Shown: positions 17,356 through 24,854 of the stretch, piece after piece | Layout: the number at the start of each line of letters is the position of its first letter | Position numbering within the stretch: position 1 is the first letter of the stretch | Assembly (NCBI RefSeq): GCF_027533645.1 | Contig: NZ_JAQAGY010000020.1 | Location: 1 to 64,000 of the forward strand | Reading direction: 5' to 3' | Source of the DNA: Paenibacillus caseinilyticus | Lineage (GTDB): Bacteria > Bacillota > Bacilli > Paenibacillales > NBRC-103111 | DNA: 64,000 nucleotides | Notes under the pieces: generated by a model | The model's input: the letters and a program-made list of their open reading frames with translations, nothing else | Databases searched by the model: none | Told to the model about the DNA's origin: nothing | Made by a program: the position numbers and the translations under genes

Positions 17356-18411
17356 TTATTTCTCCGAAACTTTGATCTCGCCGCTGATGATTTTGGCTTT
17401 ATACTCTTCCACTTTCTTCAGTACATCGGCAGATACATTCTTCTTCGATGTCTCAGGCAGGCCTACGCCGTCATCCTTGAGACCGAGCGTTACGATCTTG
17501 CCGCCTTGGAACTTGCCGTCGATGAGGTCTTTCGTCACGCGGATGACCGCCTGGTCTACGCGCTTGATCATCGAAGTCAGCGTAACGTCGTCGCCGAACT
17601 CCAGCGACTGGTCTTTGTCTACGCCGATAACCCATACCTTCTTGCCCTGCTTCACACGGTCCTTCGCTTCGTTGAAGACCCCGTTGCCCGTAGCGCCCGC
17701 CGCATGGAACACGATGTCCGCACCGTCATTGAAGATCGTTGCCGCAGCCGCTTTGCCGAGGTCCGGTTTGTCGAACGCGCCTGTGTAGTTGATCGTCAGC
17801 TTCGCGTTCGGATTCACGGCCTTCACGCCTTCGCGGAAGCCCGCTTCGAAGCGCTTGATGACCGGAATGTCGAGACCGCCGACAAAGCCGATGTTGTTCG
17901 TCTTCGTAGTCAGCCCTGCCACAACGCCGACGAGGTACGCGCCTTCATGCTCCGCAAACGTAACGGACTCGACGTTCGGCGCTTCGACCACGTTATCGAT
18001 AATAGCCAGTTTCGCGTCGGGGTTCTGCGTCGCTACCGTCTTGACCGCATCGCCCATCAGGAAGCCAATGCCCCAAGTCAAGTTGTATTTATCTTTAACA
18101 TATTGGTTCAGGTTCGGGATGAAATCGGCATCGCTCTTGCTCTGCAGGTATTTCACGGATGCGCCGGAATCCGCTTCGACCTTCTTCAGGCCTTCCCAGG
18201 CGCTCTGGTTGAAGGACTTGTCGTTCACGCCGCCGATGTCCGTAACCATACCAACCTTGAAGCCGGCCGCTTTCTTGTCTGCAGTCTTCTCCGCAGCCGG
18301 TTTGCCTTCGCCTCCCGCTGTGCCTTCCTGCGCAGGCTTGGACCCGCAGCCCGTAAGTACGAGCGTTGCGGCGAGCATCAGGCCTGCCGTTGTTTTCATC
18401 CATGATTTCAT
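17356..18411 (-). CDS. nupN: Nucleoside-binding lipoprotein, NupN/BmpA/PnrA family
   Basis: 351 residues from ATG 18411 (GGGGGG site 10 bases upstream). A lipoprotein signal peptide ends in the lipobox LTGC (C near 23). The mature part starts with a Gly/Lys/Ala-rich linker and continues as a BMP-family domain: GMVTDIGGVNDKSFNQSAWEG near 55-75 is the characteristic block. It captures purine nucleosides outside the membrane for the NupOPQ transporter downstream. It is the first and probably most abundant product of the unit. Confidence 0.92.
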   Translation of the reverse strand: MKSWMKTTAGLMLAATLVLTGCGSKPAQEGTAGGEGKPAAEKTADKKAAGFKVGMVTDIGGVNDKSFNQSAWEGLKKVEADSGASVKYLQSKSDADFIPNLNQYVKDKYNLTWGIGFLMGDAVKTVATQNPDAKLAIIDNVVEAPNVESVTFAEHEGAYLVGVVAGLTTKTNNIGFVGGLDIPVIKRFEAGFREGVKAVNPNAKLTINYTGAFDKPDLGKAAAATIFNDGADIVFHAAGATGNGVFNEAKDRVKQGKKVWVIGVDKDQSLEFGDDVTLTSMIKRVDQAVIRVTKDLIDGKFQGGKIVTLGLKDDGVGLPETSKKNVSADVLKKVEEYKAKIISGEIKVSEK

Positions 18412-18445
18412 GATTGATGAACCCCCCCATGTTAATAAATCCCAC

Positions 18446-18451
18446 ATTATA
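18446..18451 (-). promoter_or_regulatory. Candidate -10 (TATAAT) for the nup operon
   Basis: On the minus strand TATAAT lies 35 bp before the nupN start; a second TATAAT is at 18485-18490. The leader is AT-rich, unlike its surroundings. No purine riboswitch pattern is visible in it, so control is presumably by a protein (CodY controls the Bacillus subtilis system; that is not shown here). Confidence 0.4.
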
Positions 18452-18597
18452 TGTAAGACCCAAGTAATTAAAGAAAACAGCTTTATTATATAGCTTTTTT
18501 TGACCATCGTCCAGAGTGCCTCGACATTTTTTTCACGGTCCCTGAACATTTTTTCTCATATTTTTCCGCCAGTGGACCCAAAGCGTCGCTGCAATCT

Positions 18598-19029
18598 TTA
18601 TTTGACGATTAATACCGCCACCTTGGCATGCTGTACCACATAGTGGCTGACGCTGCCGAGCATGAATTCGCCCAAGGTGCTGAGCCCCCGCGAACCCAGC
18701 ATGATCAGGTCGCATCCCGCTTCCTCCGCCCGGGCCAAGATCGCCTTCGCCGGCGCCCCCTGCAGCATCCGCGCCTCGGCTCCGCTGCGCCCGGCCAGAG
18801 CCGCACGGGCCTTCTCCACGATCGATTCGGCATGCTCATACTCGATACGTGATACGTCCGCCGGCGCAGTCACCAGAGCCTCCCCGAACATCAGAGACGG
18901 CACGTTGAAGACATGCAGCACCTCCAGCTTCGCTCCGGGCATCAAGTCACAGAGCTGCATCGCGTGCGACAGGGCAAGATCGGACTCGGTCGAACCATCA
19001 TAAGCAACCAGGATATTAGAGTAGAGCAT
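18598..19029 (-). CDS. Universal stress protein, UspA family
   Basis: 143 residues from ATG 19029; the frame upstream of it lacks a ribosome site. The Usp fold starts with NILVAYDGSTESDLAL and has the ATP-binding loop GSRGLSTLGEFMLGSVS (residues 112-128), matching G-2x-G-9x-G-S/T, so it belongs to the ATP-binding subclass. Cytoplasmic. It lies upstream of nupN on the same strand but with a 187-bp gap holding its own promoter-like elements, so it is probably a separate unit. Confidence 0.93.
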   Translation of the reverse strand: MLYSNILVAYDGSTESDLALSHAMQLCDLMPGAKLEVLHVFNVPSLMFGEALVTAPADVSRIEYEHAESIVEKARAALAGRSGAEARMLQGAPAKAILARAEEAGCDLIMLGSRGLSTLGEFMLGSVSHYVVQHAKVAVLIVK

Positions 19030-19092
19030 GGATATCACCTCGTTATAGGATGTGGGGCAGATCCGGGCTTGTCTTTCATTGAAAAAGCCCTG

Positions 19093-19175
19093 TCCGAAGC
19101 ATGCAAAGCCAAAGGTTCCCTTAGACTGCATTCGTGAAGGCAATGTCAAAGGCTCCCTTTGGTTGCAATCGTCAG
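19093..19175. repeat. Two imperfect direct copies of a ~28-bp sequence before ccdC
   Basis: CCAAAGGTTCCCTTAGACTGCATTCGTGAA (about 19109-19138) recurs as TCAAAGGCTCCCTTTGGTTGCAATCGTCAG (about 19146-19175). The second copy overlaps the -35 region of the ccdC promoter. This could be a pair of regulator sites or a small local duplication. Confidence 0.45.
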
Positions 19176-19182
19176 GGAGTGG

Positions 19183-19188
19183 TATAAT
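19183..19188 (+). promoter_or_regulatory. -10 box (TATAAT) for ccdC
   Basis: TATAAT 26 bp before the ccdC start. A TTGGTT at 19159-19164 would give an 18-bp spacer as a weak -35. Confidence 0.5.
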
Positions 19189-19213
19189 GGATTCAGAAAG
19201 AGAGGAATCGCTT

Positions 19214-19705
19214 ATGATTCAATTCGGAAGCCTTCACCTACAGGCGTTATCTGGCATCGGAATGCTCGTCATGGCACTCTTCGCCGTCTTCGTCCGAAGC
19301 CGGGCAGGCCGCAGGCCCGTAACCACCGCAGCCATCGTGATCCCCCCGCTCGGGATGAGCACGGGATTCCTGATGTTCTTCTCCCCTTACTTCCGCCTGC
19401 CGGCCAGTTGGACGCTGATCGCCCTGGGGGCCGGAGCTGTACTGTTTTCTTACCCCTTGATCTACAGCTCGAAACTGGAGCGCAGAGAGGGCGGAATCTA
19501 TGTCCGACGCTCCAAAATGTTCATGTTCGTCCTGCTGGGTCTGCTCTGTCTCCGGGTGGCGCTGCACACGTACATCGAGCGGTACGTGTCCATCCCGCAG
19601 ACCGGGGCGCTGTTCTTCCTGCTCGCCTTCGGCAGCATCGTCCCCTGGCGCTTGTCCATGCTGAAGCAGTACCGCAGGCTTCGTGGAGACGCTATAAAAC
19701 TGTAG
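19214..19705 (+). CDS. ccdC: CcdC-like membrane protein
   Basis: 163 residues from ATG 19214 with AGAGGA at 9 bases. About four to five hydrophobic helices; the segments RRPVTTAAIVIPPLGMSTGFLMFF and EGGIYVRRSKMF are the pattern of CcdC (DUF1453). In Bacillus subtilis ccdC lies near cytochrome c maturation genes but is not essential for it. No ccdA or other maturation gene is adjacent here. Terminator at 19754-19790. Confidence 0.82.
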   Translation: MIQFGSLHLQALSGIGMLVMALFAVFVRSRAGRRPVTTAAIVIPPLGMSTGFLMFFSPYFRLPASWTLIALGAGAVLFSYPLIYSSKLERREGGIYVRRSKMFMFVLLGLLCLRVALHTYIERYVSIPQTGALFFLLAFGSIVPWRLSMLKQYRRLRGDAIKL

Positions 19706-19753
19706 AGATGACAAGCATGAGCTTGCGAGCAGGTTACACTTCCTGCAATGTCA

Positions 19754-19790
19754 AAGAAGGCGCCCCCGGCAAGGAGCGCCTTCTTGTTGT
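19754..19790. terminator. Bidirectional terminator
   Basis: AGAAGGCGC and GCGCCTTCT pair around CCCCGGCAAGGA, followed by TGTTGT. It lies between ccdC (+) and the oxidoreductase gene (-). Confidence 0.75.
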
Positions 19791-19813
19791 GCCTTGTGCC
19801 GCTTGGCGGCGGA

Positions 19814-20833
19814 TTACAGCGAAATCACCCTGCCGGTTTCCTGCGATTCGAAAGCCGCCAGAATAACCTTCAGCGAGCGCAGACCTTCTTCACCGGATAC
19901 GCTAGGAGGCGTCTTCGTCACAATCGAGTTCACGAAAGCGTCGATGACTCCGCTGGCAACCTGCTTCTCGTTGGTCGCGATCGCGCCCACGCGGTACTTC
20001 TCTACCGTGCCGTCGCGCAGTTCCACGATGACCTGGTCTTCCGGATCCGTTCCGATCTTCAGCACGCCGTTCTCGCACCAGAGGATCGTCCCGTTGTCTT
20101 CTCCCTTATAATACGTCCAGGAGGCGACAAGCGAGCCGATAATGCCGCTCTTCATCCGGAGCACGCAGATCGCATTGTCGTCGACTTCCGTGCCTTCTTT
20201 ATGCTGGGTGCCGATGAAGCCTGTCACATTCGCCACTTCTTCGCCAAGCAGCCAGCGGATGAAGTCCGACTTGTGCACGCCGAGGTCGCCCATAGCGCCC
20301 ATGACGGCTTCCGGCTTGCGGAAGAACCAGCTCTCGCGCCCGTCGACGCTCCAGCCCTCGGGGCCCGGGTGACCGAACGATGTACGGAACGTGAGCACTT
20401 TGCCGAGGCGGCCGGAATCCAGCACTTCCTTGGCCTTCACGTGCGGAGGCATGAAGCGCTGATTGTGTCCGACCATCAGATAAACGCCGGCCGCCTTAGC
20501 AGCTTCGATCATCGCCAGGCTCTCTTCTTCGGAAGCCGCCATCGGCTTCTCGACGAGGACATGCGCTCCCGCTTTGGCAGCGGCAATGGAGATTGGCGCA
20601 TGCGTCGCATTCGGCGTGCAGACGCTGACCGCGTCCGGCTTGATCTCGCTGAGCATGGTCTCATAGTCCGAGAACGCTTGGCCTCCGTGCAGGGAGGCGT
20701 AGTGCTCGGCGCGCTCGCCTACCGGGTCGACGAAAGCGACAAGCTCTACATTCGGATTCGCGGCATACTCGGGAATGTGGCGGTGCTTCGAAATGGATCC
20801 GCAGCCGATAACGGCAACTCTAACTTTACTCAC
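19814..20833 (-). CDS. Gfo/Idh/MocA family NAD(P)-dependent oxidoreductase
   Basis: 339 residues from a GTG start with AAGGAG upstream. The N-terminal Rossmann motif VAVIGCGSIS and the sugar dehydrogenase signature LVEKPMAASEEE (~95-106, Lys in EKP) are intact, as is the late GHPGPEGWSVDGRESW region. These enzymes oxidise sugars, inositols or their derivatives. It follows a sugar isomerase gene on the same strand (81-bp gap), with a divergent AraC regulator, so it probably acts in a short catabolic pathway for an unidentified sugar. Confidence 0.9.
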   Translation of the reverse strand: MSKVRVAVIGCGSISKHRHIPEYAANPNVELVAFVDPVGERAEHYASLHGGQAFSDYETMLSEIKPDAVSVCTPNATHAPISIAAAKAGAHVLVEKPMAASEEESLAMIEAAKAAGVYLMVGHNQRFMPPHVKAKEVLDSGRLGKVLTFRTSFGHPGPEGWSVDGRESWFFRKPEAVMGAMGDLGVHKSDFIRWLLGEEVANVTGFIGTQHKEGTEVDDNAICVLRMKSGIIGSLVASWTYYKGEDNGTILWCENGVLKIGTDPEDQVIVELRDGTVEKYRVGAIATNEKQVASGVIDAFVNSIVTKTPPSVSGEEGLRSLKVILAAFESQETGRVISL

Positions 20834-20914
20834 GGGTCAACTACTCCTTTGGGATAGGGTTCTTTGTTCTAAAGCACATGCTCTCACTTCCGGGCTTGCA
20901 ATGTACGATAACGG

Positions 20915-21688
20915 TTACAGGTTCAGCAGATAGTTCGCCTTCACCCATTCGAGGCTGTTCTCGACGCTCTGCAGCGGAGGATTCTGGCAGTTGTCCTGTT
21001 CAACGATCAGCCACTCAACGCCAGCTTCCGATGCGGCTGCGATGACGCCCTTGAGATCCACTGCGCCTTGGCCCAGCTCCAGGGTCTGCATGCCGCCCTG
21101 CTCGTCCTTGTTGAAATCCTTGAGATGCAGCAGCGGCAAGCGGCCGGCATAGCGCGGAATGTACGCCAGCGGATCCTGCCCGGCGAACTGCACCCAGCAG
21201 ACGTCCATCTCGACCTGCACCGCTTCCGGGGAAGTGGACGAATACATCGCGTCGAAGACGAACTCCTCGCCCACGTTCAGCTCGAACTCGAACGCGTGGT
21301 TATGGTAAGCGAAGGTCAGGCCCTGCTTGCGCACTTCCGCTCCCACTTCCTCGAAGAAGGCGAAGAGCTTCTGCCAGTCTTCCGGCGTCGCACGGCGTTC
21401 ATCGGCCACATAAGGACAAATGACGTATTGTCCGCCGATGGCTTTGATATAATCGATCTGGCCTTGGAGATCCTCTTCCAGGCTCTGCAGGGAGACGTGG
21501 GCTCCGATCGCCTTCAGGCCGACTTCGCCCAGCAGCGCGCTGAGCTCTTCTGCAGACAGTCCGCCGAAGCCTGCGAATTCCACACCTTCATATCCAAGCT
21601 GGGCGACCTTGCGCAGCGTACCGGCAAAATCGGCAGCGGTTTCATTGCGGAGCGTATACAGTTGAAGTCCAATTCCGAGTCTTCTCAT
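20915..21688 (-). CDS. Sugar phosphate isomerase/epimerase (xylose-isomerase-like TIM barrel)
   Basis: 257 residues; the ATG at 21688 has GGGAGAG at 11 bases, better than the one at 21712. The AP_endonuc_2 fold is visible: GLQLYTLRNE at the start, YEGVEFAG (~40), AYHNHAFEFE (~135) and VQVEMDVCWVQFAG (~170), with the conserved His, Glu and Asp that bind metal. It is the first gene of the unit with the Gfo/Idh dehydrogenase, a pairing common in inositol and rare-sugar catabolism. Confidence 0.88.
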   Translation of the reverse strand: MRRLGIGLQLYTLRNETAADFAGTLRKVAQLGYEGVEFAGFGGLSAEELSALLGEVGLKAIGAHVSLQSLEEDLQGQIDYIKAIGGQYVICPYVADERRATPEDWQKLFAFFEEVGAEVRKQGLTFAYHNHAFEFELNVGEEFVFDAMYSSTSPEAVQVEMDVCWVQFAGQDPLAYIPRYAGRLPLLHLKDFNKDEQGGMQTLELGQGAVDLKGVIAAASEAGVEWLIVEQDNCQNPPLQSVENSLEWVKANYLLNL

Positions 21689-21768
21689 TGAGATGGCACT
21701 CTCCCTATGCATTAGTGGCTTCCATGTCCTTCATGGTACCGGACATAGCCCAAAAAGAAAATCCACGA

Positions 21769-21774
21769 TATAAT
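21769..21774 (+). promoter_or_regulatory. -10 box (TATAAT) for the AraC regulator gene
   Basis: TATAAT 51 bp before the start of the regulator gene, in the 137-bp divergent gap. No consensus -35 is present (TAGCCC at the right distance). Confidence 0.4.
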
Positions 21775-21825
21775 CGAAACATCAACGATTTTGCTATTAA
21801 TTTTATTGGGGGAACGCATTCGACC

Positions 21826-22644
21826 ATGACGGCGCACGTACTGCTCTGCGGCTATTCATATCACCGGGAACGCTTCTACACGCATTACAAGCACGGCGTT
21901 CCCTCCTATCTCTTCCGGCTTCAGACCGAAGGCTCGTCCACCGTGGTCGCCGGGGGCCGGGTCCACGAGCTCCAGCAGGGGGACCTGCTCCTCCTGAAGC
22001 CCGGGGACACCTACGAACTGCGGATTGAAGAACGCGGGGCCGGAGCCCAAGGGCCCATCGTCGCCAGCGCCGATTATTATATCGGCTGCGACGGCTCCTG
22101 GGTCCGTGAATGGTGGGACCGCTCCCCGAAGGAGGCGGTCACGCGGATCGACCTGGACGAGAAGCTGCTCGGCCTCTGGCAGCAGATTATTGCCGAGAAG
22201 CGGCGGCTGGAGGACGGCGGCAGTCCGGAGCTGACCGGCTATCTGCTGCGCGCCCTCTGTCTCTACCTCGAGAGAGCCGCTACAGATACGGCGCCGGCCA
22301 GCGGTCGGCCGTTCAGCGTCACAAGGATGAGGCGTTTCATCGAGGAACACGCCACCCGCACCTTCAAGGTGGAGGAGGTGGCGCGCCATGCCGGGCTCAG
22401 CGTCTCCAGGGCGGTGCACCTGTTCAAGGAAAGCTTCGGCAAGACGATGATGGAATACGCCCAGGAGATCCGTCTGACGGCCGCTTTGGAGCGGATGAAG
22501 TACACCTCCATGACGCTCGACCAAATCGCCGAGACGTGCGGTTTTGGCGGTTATACGTACTTTCACCGGGTCTTCAAGGAAAAGTACGGCGTCTCCCCTG
22601 GCGCTTACCGCTCCGCAGCCGGGATCACCGCGGAACAAGCCTGA
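21826..22644 (+). CDS. AraC family transcriptional regulator
   Basis: 272 residues from ATG 21826 (GGGGGAA at 11 bases); the upstream open frame overlaps the isomerase start and has no site. The N-terminal cupin-like sensor part (~1-120; LQTEGSSTVVAGGRVHELQQGDLLLLKPGDTYEL) precedes two C-terminal helix-turn-helix units (~175-265), including HAGLSVSRAVHLFKESFGKTMM and IAETCGFGGYTYFHRVFKEKYGVSPG. It is divergent from the isomerase/dehydrogenase pair and most likely controls it in response to the sugar. Confidence 0.93.
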   Translation: MTAHVLLCGYSYHRERFYTHYKHGVPSYLFRLQTEGSSTVVAGGRVHELQQGDLLLLKPGDTYELRIEERGAGAQGPIVASADYYIGCDGSWVREWWDRSPKEAVTRIDLDEKLLGLWQQIIAEKRRLEDGGSPELTGYLLRALCLYLERAATDTAPASGRPFSVTRMRRFIEEHATRTFKVEEVARHAGLSVSRAVHLFKESFGKTMMEYAQEIRLTAALERMKYTSMTLDQIAETCGFGGYTYFHRVFKEKYGVSPGAYRSAAGITAEQA

Positions 22645-22664
22645 CCGGCAGGGCCGGCTTTTCT
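22645..22664 (+). terminator. Short terminator after the AraC gene
   Basis: CCGGC-AGG-GCCGG followed by CTTTTCTCTATTTT starts right at the stop codon. Confidence 0.55.
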
Positions 22665-22741
22665 CTATTTTGCTCAAGAGCGGTCTGCCCTTCTCTTACG
22701 GCTTGTCATGAAGCGGGCCATAGGCCCATATATCAAGATAG

Positions 22742-22831
22742 ACAGCTTAGCCGTCCTTTAAGGATGATGCGCGATTATGAGATATATAAGAAGACTGAAT
22801 CGAGCCCTGGCGAGATATCAATGCTCCTATA
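22742..22831. repeat. Intergenic element, copy A of two
   Basis: This ~90-bp non-coding stretch aligns with 27910-27998. Shared blocks: AC[A/G]GCTT, CTTTAAGGA, TAT[A/G]AGA[T/A]ATA[T/C]AAGA, ATCGAGCCCT and GCGAGATAT. In both places the element sits directly next to the T tract of a minus-strand terminator. Outer bases can pair (ATATAAG with CTCCTATAT, imperfect). It may be a structured RNA or a small mobile repeat. Confidence 0.65.
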
Positions 22832-22833
22832 TT

Positions 22834-22859
22834 AAAAAAGTCTCTCTTAATAGAGAGAC
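22834..22859 (-). terminator. Terminator overlapping the stop codon of the 75-residue ORF
   Basis: GTCTCTC (22840-22846) pairs with GAGAGAC (22853-22859); the minus-strand T tract is TTTTTTAAT. The stop codon at 22847-22849 lies in the loop, which supports the short gene being real. Confidence 0.75.
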
Positions 22860-23074
22860 AGGGCGAGCGTATCCTTTTCGTTCAATGAATGAAGAATCGC
22901 CTCACAGCCGACCACTTCGATGCTGATCAGGGTCTGCAGACATTTCTTTAATGTATGTCTTCCGGTTTCCACTTTCTTCTCCAGCGCCGTTTTCAGCAAT
23001 TTTAACGTTTTCTTATTCAAGCTGTCGGCGAAAACGGGGATTTCTTTGTTTTGAATGGTCACGAACACTTTCAT
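22847..23074 (-). CDS. Small hypothetical protein, 75 residues
   Basis: Starts MKVFVTIQNKEIPVFAD (a GTG three codons upstream is possible). It is Lys-rich with a beta start and helical centre (LKLLKTALEKKVETG), and two Cys. No family recognised. Support for being real: it has its own terminator exactly at the stop codon and an AT-rich upstream region with TTGACA (23166-23171 on the minus strand). Its lower GC content differs from its neighbours, which may mean acquisition by transfer. Confidence 0.6.
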   Translation of the reverse strand: MKVFVTIQNKEIPVFADSLNKKTLKLLKTALEKKVETGRHTLKKCLQTLISIEVVGCEAILHSLNEKDTLALSLY

Positions 23075-23252
23075 CCCTAACACCGTCCCTACTTATCATT
23101 ATTTACTCTTTGCTATTAGGATAAATTACGATCATTAAATTAAGCTTAAAAAATTATTACAAATTGTCAACAATTTTTTTGTGAATAACCCGTTTCACGT
23201 CCCAGCTTCCACGTGAGCGTCCTGGGTACGCCGATGCCTTCCCCTTCCAGAA

Positions 23253-23291
23253 ATATAAAAAGGGCTGCACCTCTTAGTACGGGGCAGCCCT
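23253..23291 (-). terminator. Terminator of the c-di-GMP gene pair
   Basis: AGGGCTGC (23261-23268) and GCAGCCCT (23284-23291) pair; on the minus strand TTTTTATATTT follows. It lies 10 bp past the diguanylate cyclase stop codon. Confidence 0.85.
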
Positions 23292-23300
23292 CGTTTCGTT

Positions 23301-24854
23301 TCAAATATCGTAAAATCCGTCCCGGATGGTTTCCGCCGCAGCCCGTTTGGCCCGGTACATCTCTTGGTCCGCTTCCCGGATGAGCTGCTGGGCCCCCTGG
23401 CCGCCGTACTTGGCGATGCCGATGGAGATGCCAACCGACACGGCCCCGCCCTCTATCTCCATCGGAAGGCAGACGGAGCTGCGAATGGCCTCCGCCCGCG
23501 CCTGCGCCTCTTCGGCCGCCTCCCCCCGCAGCAGCATGATGAATTCGTCGCCGCTGAGGCGGGCCGCGAAGGCCCCCGGGCCGCATCCCTGCCGGAGAAC
23601 CTCCGCCGTACGCTTCAGGACGCGGTCCCCCGCCTGATGTCCGTACGTATCGTTGACGTGTTTGAAGCCGTCCAGATCCATCAGCAGCAGGGCCATATCC
23701 CCCCAGGCCGACGCAGCCTCCGACACCGCTTCCTCCAGAATCTGATGGAACAACGCCCGGTTGGGCAGCCCCGTCAGACTGTCGTGATAGGCGAGGAAGC
23801 GGATCTTCTCCTCCTGCCGCTTGCTTTCGGTAATCTCCCGGAACATGATCATCAACACCGTTTCATTTCCTGATTCGAAGCGCTCGGAATCCGCCTGAAC
23901 AATGGTCTCTTCCCCGCTGCGTTTGCGGAGCGTAAGCTCACAGCCTCTCAGCGGCTGCCCCCCCTTCGTACCGGACCCACCCACTTCACGACGCGCCTGA
24001 TCCCACATCGGCTCCGAGATCCAGCGGAGCGCCTCGTCCTGTCGGATCTCCTCCGATGAGAGGCCCAGCAGGTCCAGCGCATGCTGGTTCGCCTCTGTCA
24101 CCTGTAAGTTCTGATTCAGCAGTACGATGCCAAGAGGAGAGCGTTCGAAGAGCAGGCTGAATTTTTTCTCGTAGGAAGGCACATAGTCGTACTTCGCCGT
24201 ATTGACCCAGATGATGAGGCCCATGATCAGCGCGCTGAAGATATAGAGGGGCGGCAGCCCGTAGCGTTCCGTCCAGCCCGTGCTCTCTGCGAGCCCCGAT
24301 AAGGTGCACCACACGGCCACCAGTCCGATACCGATCCGGTTATTGCGTACGCGGGCGCGGTCGTTCGCCGACTGGGGGCGGTAGGCAATAAAGAGGCAGA
24401 ACACGAACACGGTGATCAGAAGGCTCGAGGCCAGCAGTATATAGTGGCCCGGTCCGAAGGTCCACCGGTGATCCGCGGGCATTGAAGTGTATATCCACCC
24501 CGGCCTCTGAAAGAACGGAATCTGGATGCCTATGGGCCCATAGCTGACCATGCGCACCACCCAGGAAGACCACTGCCGGTCATACCCTGTGTAATACAGC
24601 GTCAGCCGGGTGGCGATCATACAGCAGAGCGACACGGAGGGAAGCTGCACGCAGAAGATAATCGGTGCCTGCAGCTCATAGGAAGCCGACTTCAGCAGGT
24701 ACTCGGTCAGAAACCAGAGCATGATCGCTCCGAGAAACAGAGCCGTGAGCCGGTTTCCCGGATGATTCTTATTGCTGAGATAGGTCTGTACCGCCATGAA
24801 GCCCAGCAGAAGACAGGGGAGCAGATAGAAGATCAGCTGAAAATAAATACTCAT
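23301..24854 (-). CDS. Membrane PAS-GGDEF diguanylate cyclase
   Basis: 517 residues. About seven N-terminal helices (~1-215) form a histidine-kinase-type 7TM sensor. A PAS domain follows (~225-340, SPLGIVLLNQNLQVTEANQHALDL), then a GGDEF domain (~350-517). The active-site motif reads SGDEF, a variant still found in active cyclases. The RxxD inhibitory site is not obvious. It makes c-di-GMP from GTP. Its start overlaps the stop of the upstream GGDEF-EAL gene by 4 bases (ATGA), so the two are co-translated and have the same N-terminal architecture, probably by duplication. Confidence 0.9.
   Translation of the reverse strand: MSIYFQLIFYLLPCLLLGFMAVQTYLSNKNHPGNRLTALFLGAIMLWFLTEYLLKSASYELQAPIIFCVQLPSVSLCCMIATRLTLYYTGYDRQWSSWVVRMVSYGPIGIQIPFFQRPGWIYTSMPADHRWTFGPGHYILLASSLLITVFVFCLFIAYRPQSANDRARVRNNRIGIGLVAVWCTLSGLAESTGWTERYGLPPLYIFSALIMGLIIWVNTAKYDYVPSYEKKFSLLFERSPLGIVLLNQNLQVTEANQHALDLLGLSSEEIRQDEALRWISEPMWDQARREVGGSGTKGGQPLRGCELTLRKRSGEETIVQADSERFESGNETVLMIMFREITESKRQEEKIRFLAYHDSLTGLPNRALFHQILEEAVSEAASAWGDMALLLMDLDGFKHVNDTYGHQAGDRVLKRTAEVLRQGCGPGAFAARLSGDEFIMLLRGEAAEEAQARAEAIRSSVCLPMEIEGGAVSVGISIGIAKYGGQGAQQLIREADQEMYRAKRAAAETIRDGFYDI

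Noticed and set aside
18412..18597. Purine riboswitch before nupN
   Set aside because: The gap has no conserved purine-riboswitch core or loop pattern; it is simply AT-rich with two TATAAT boxes.
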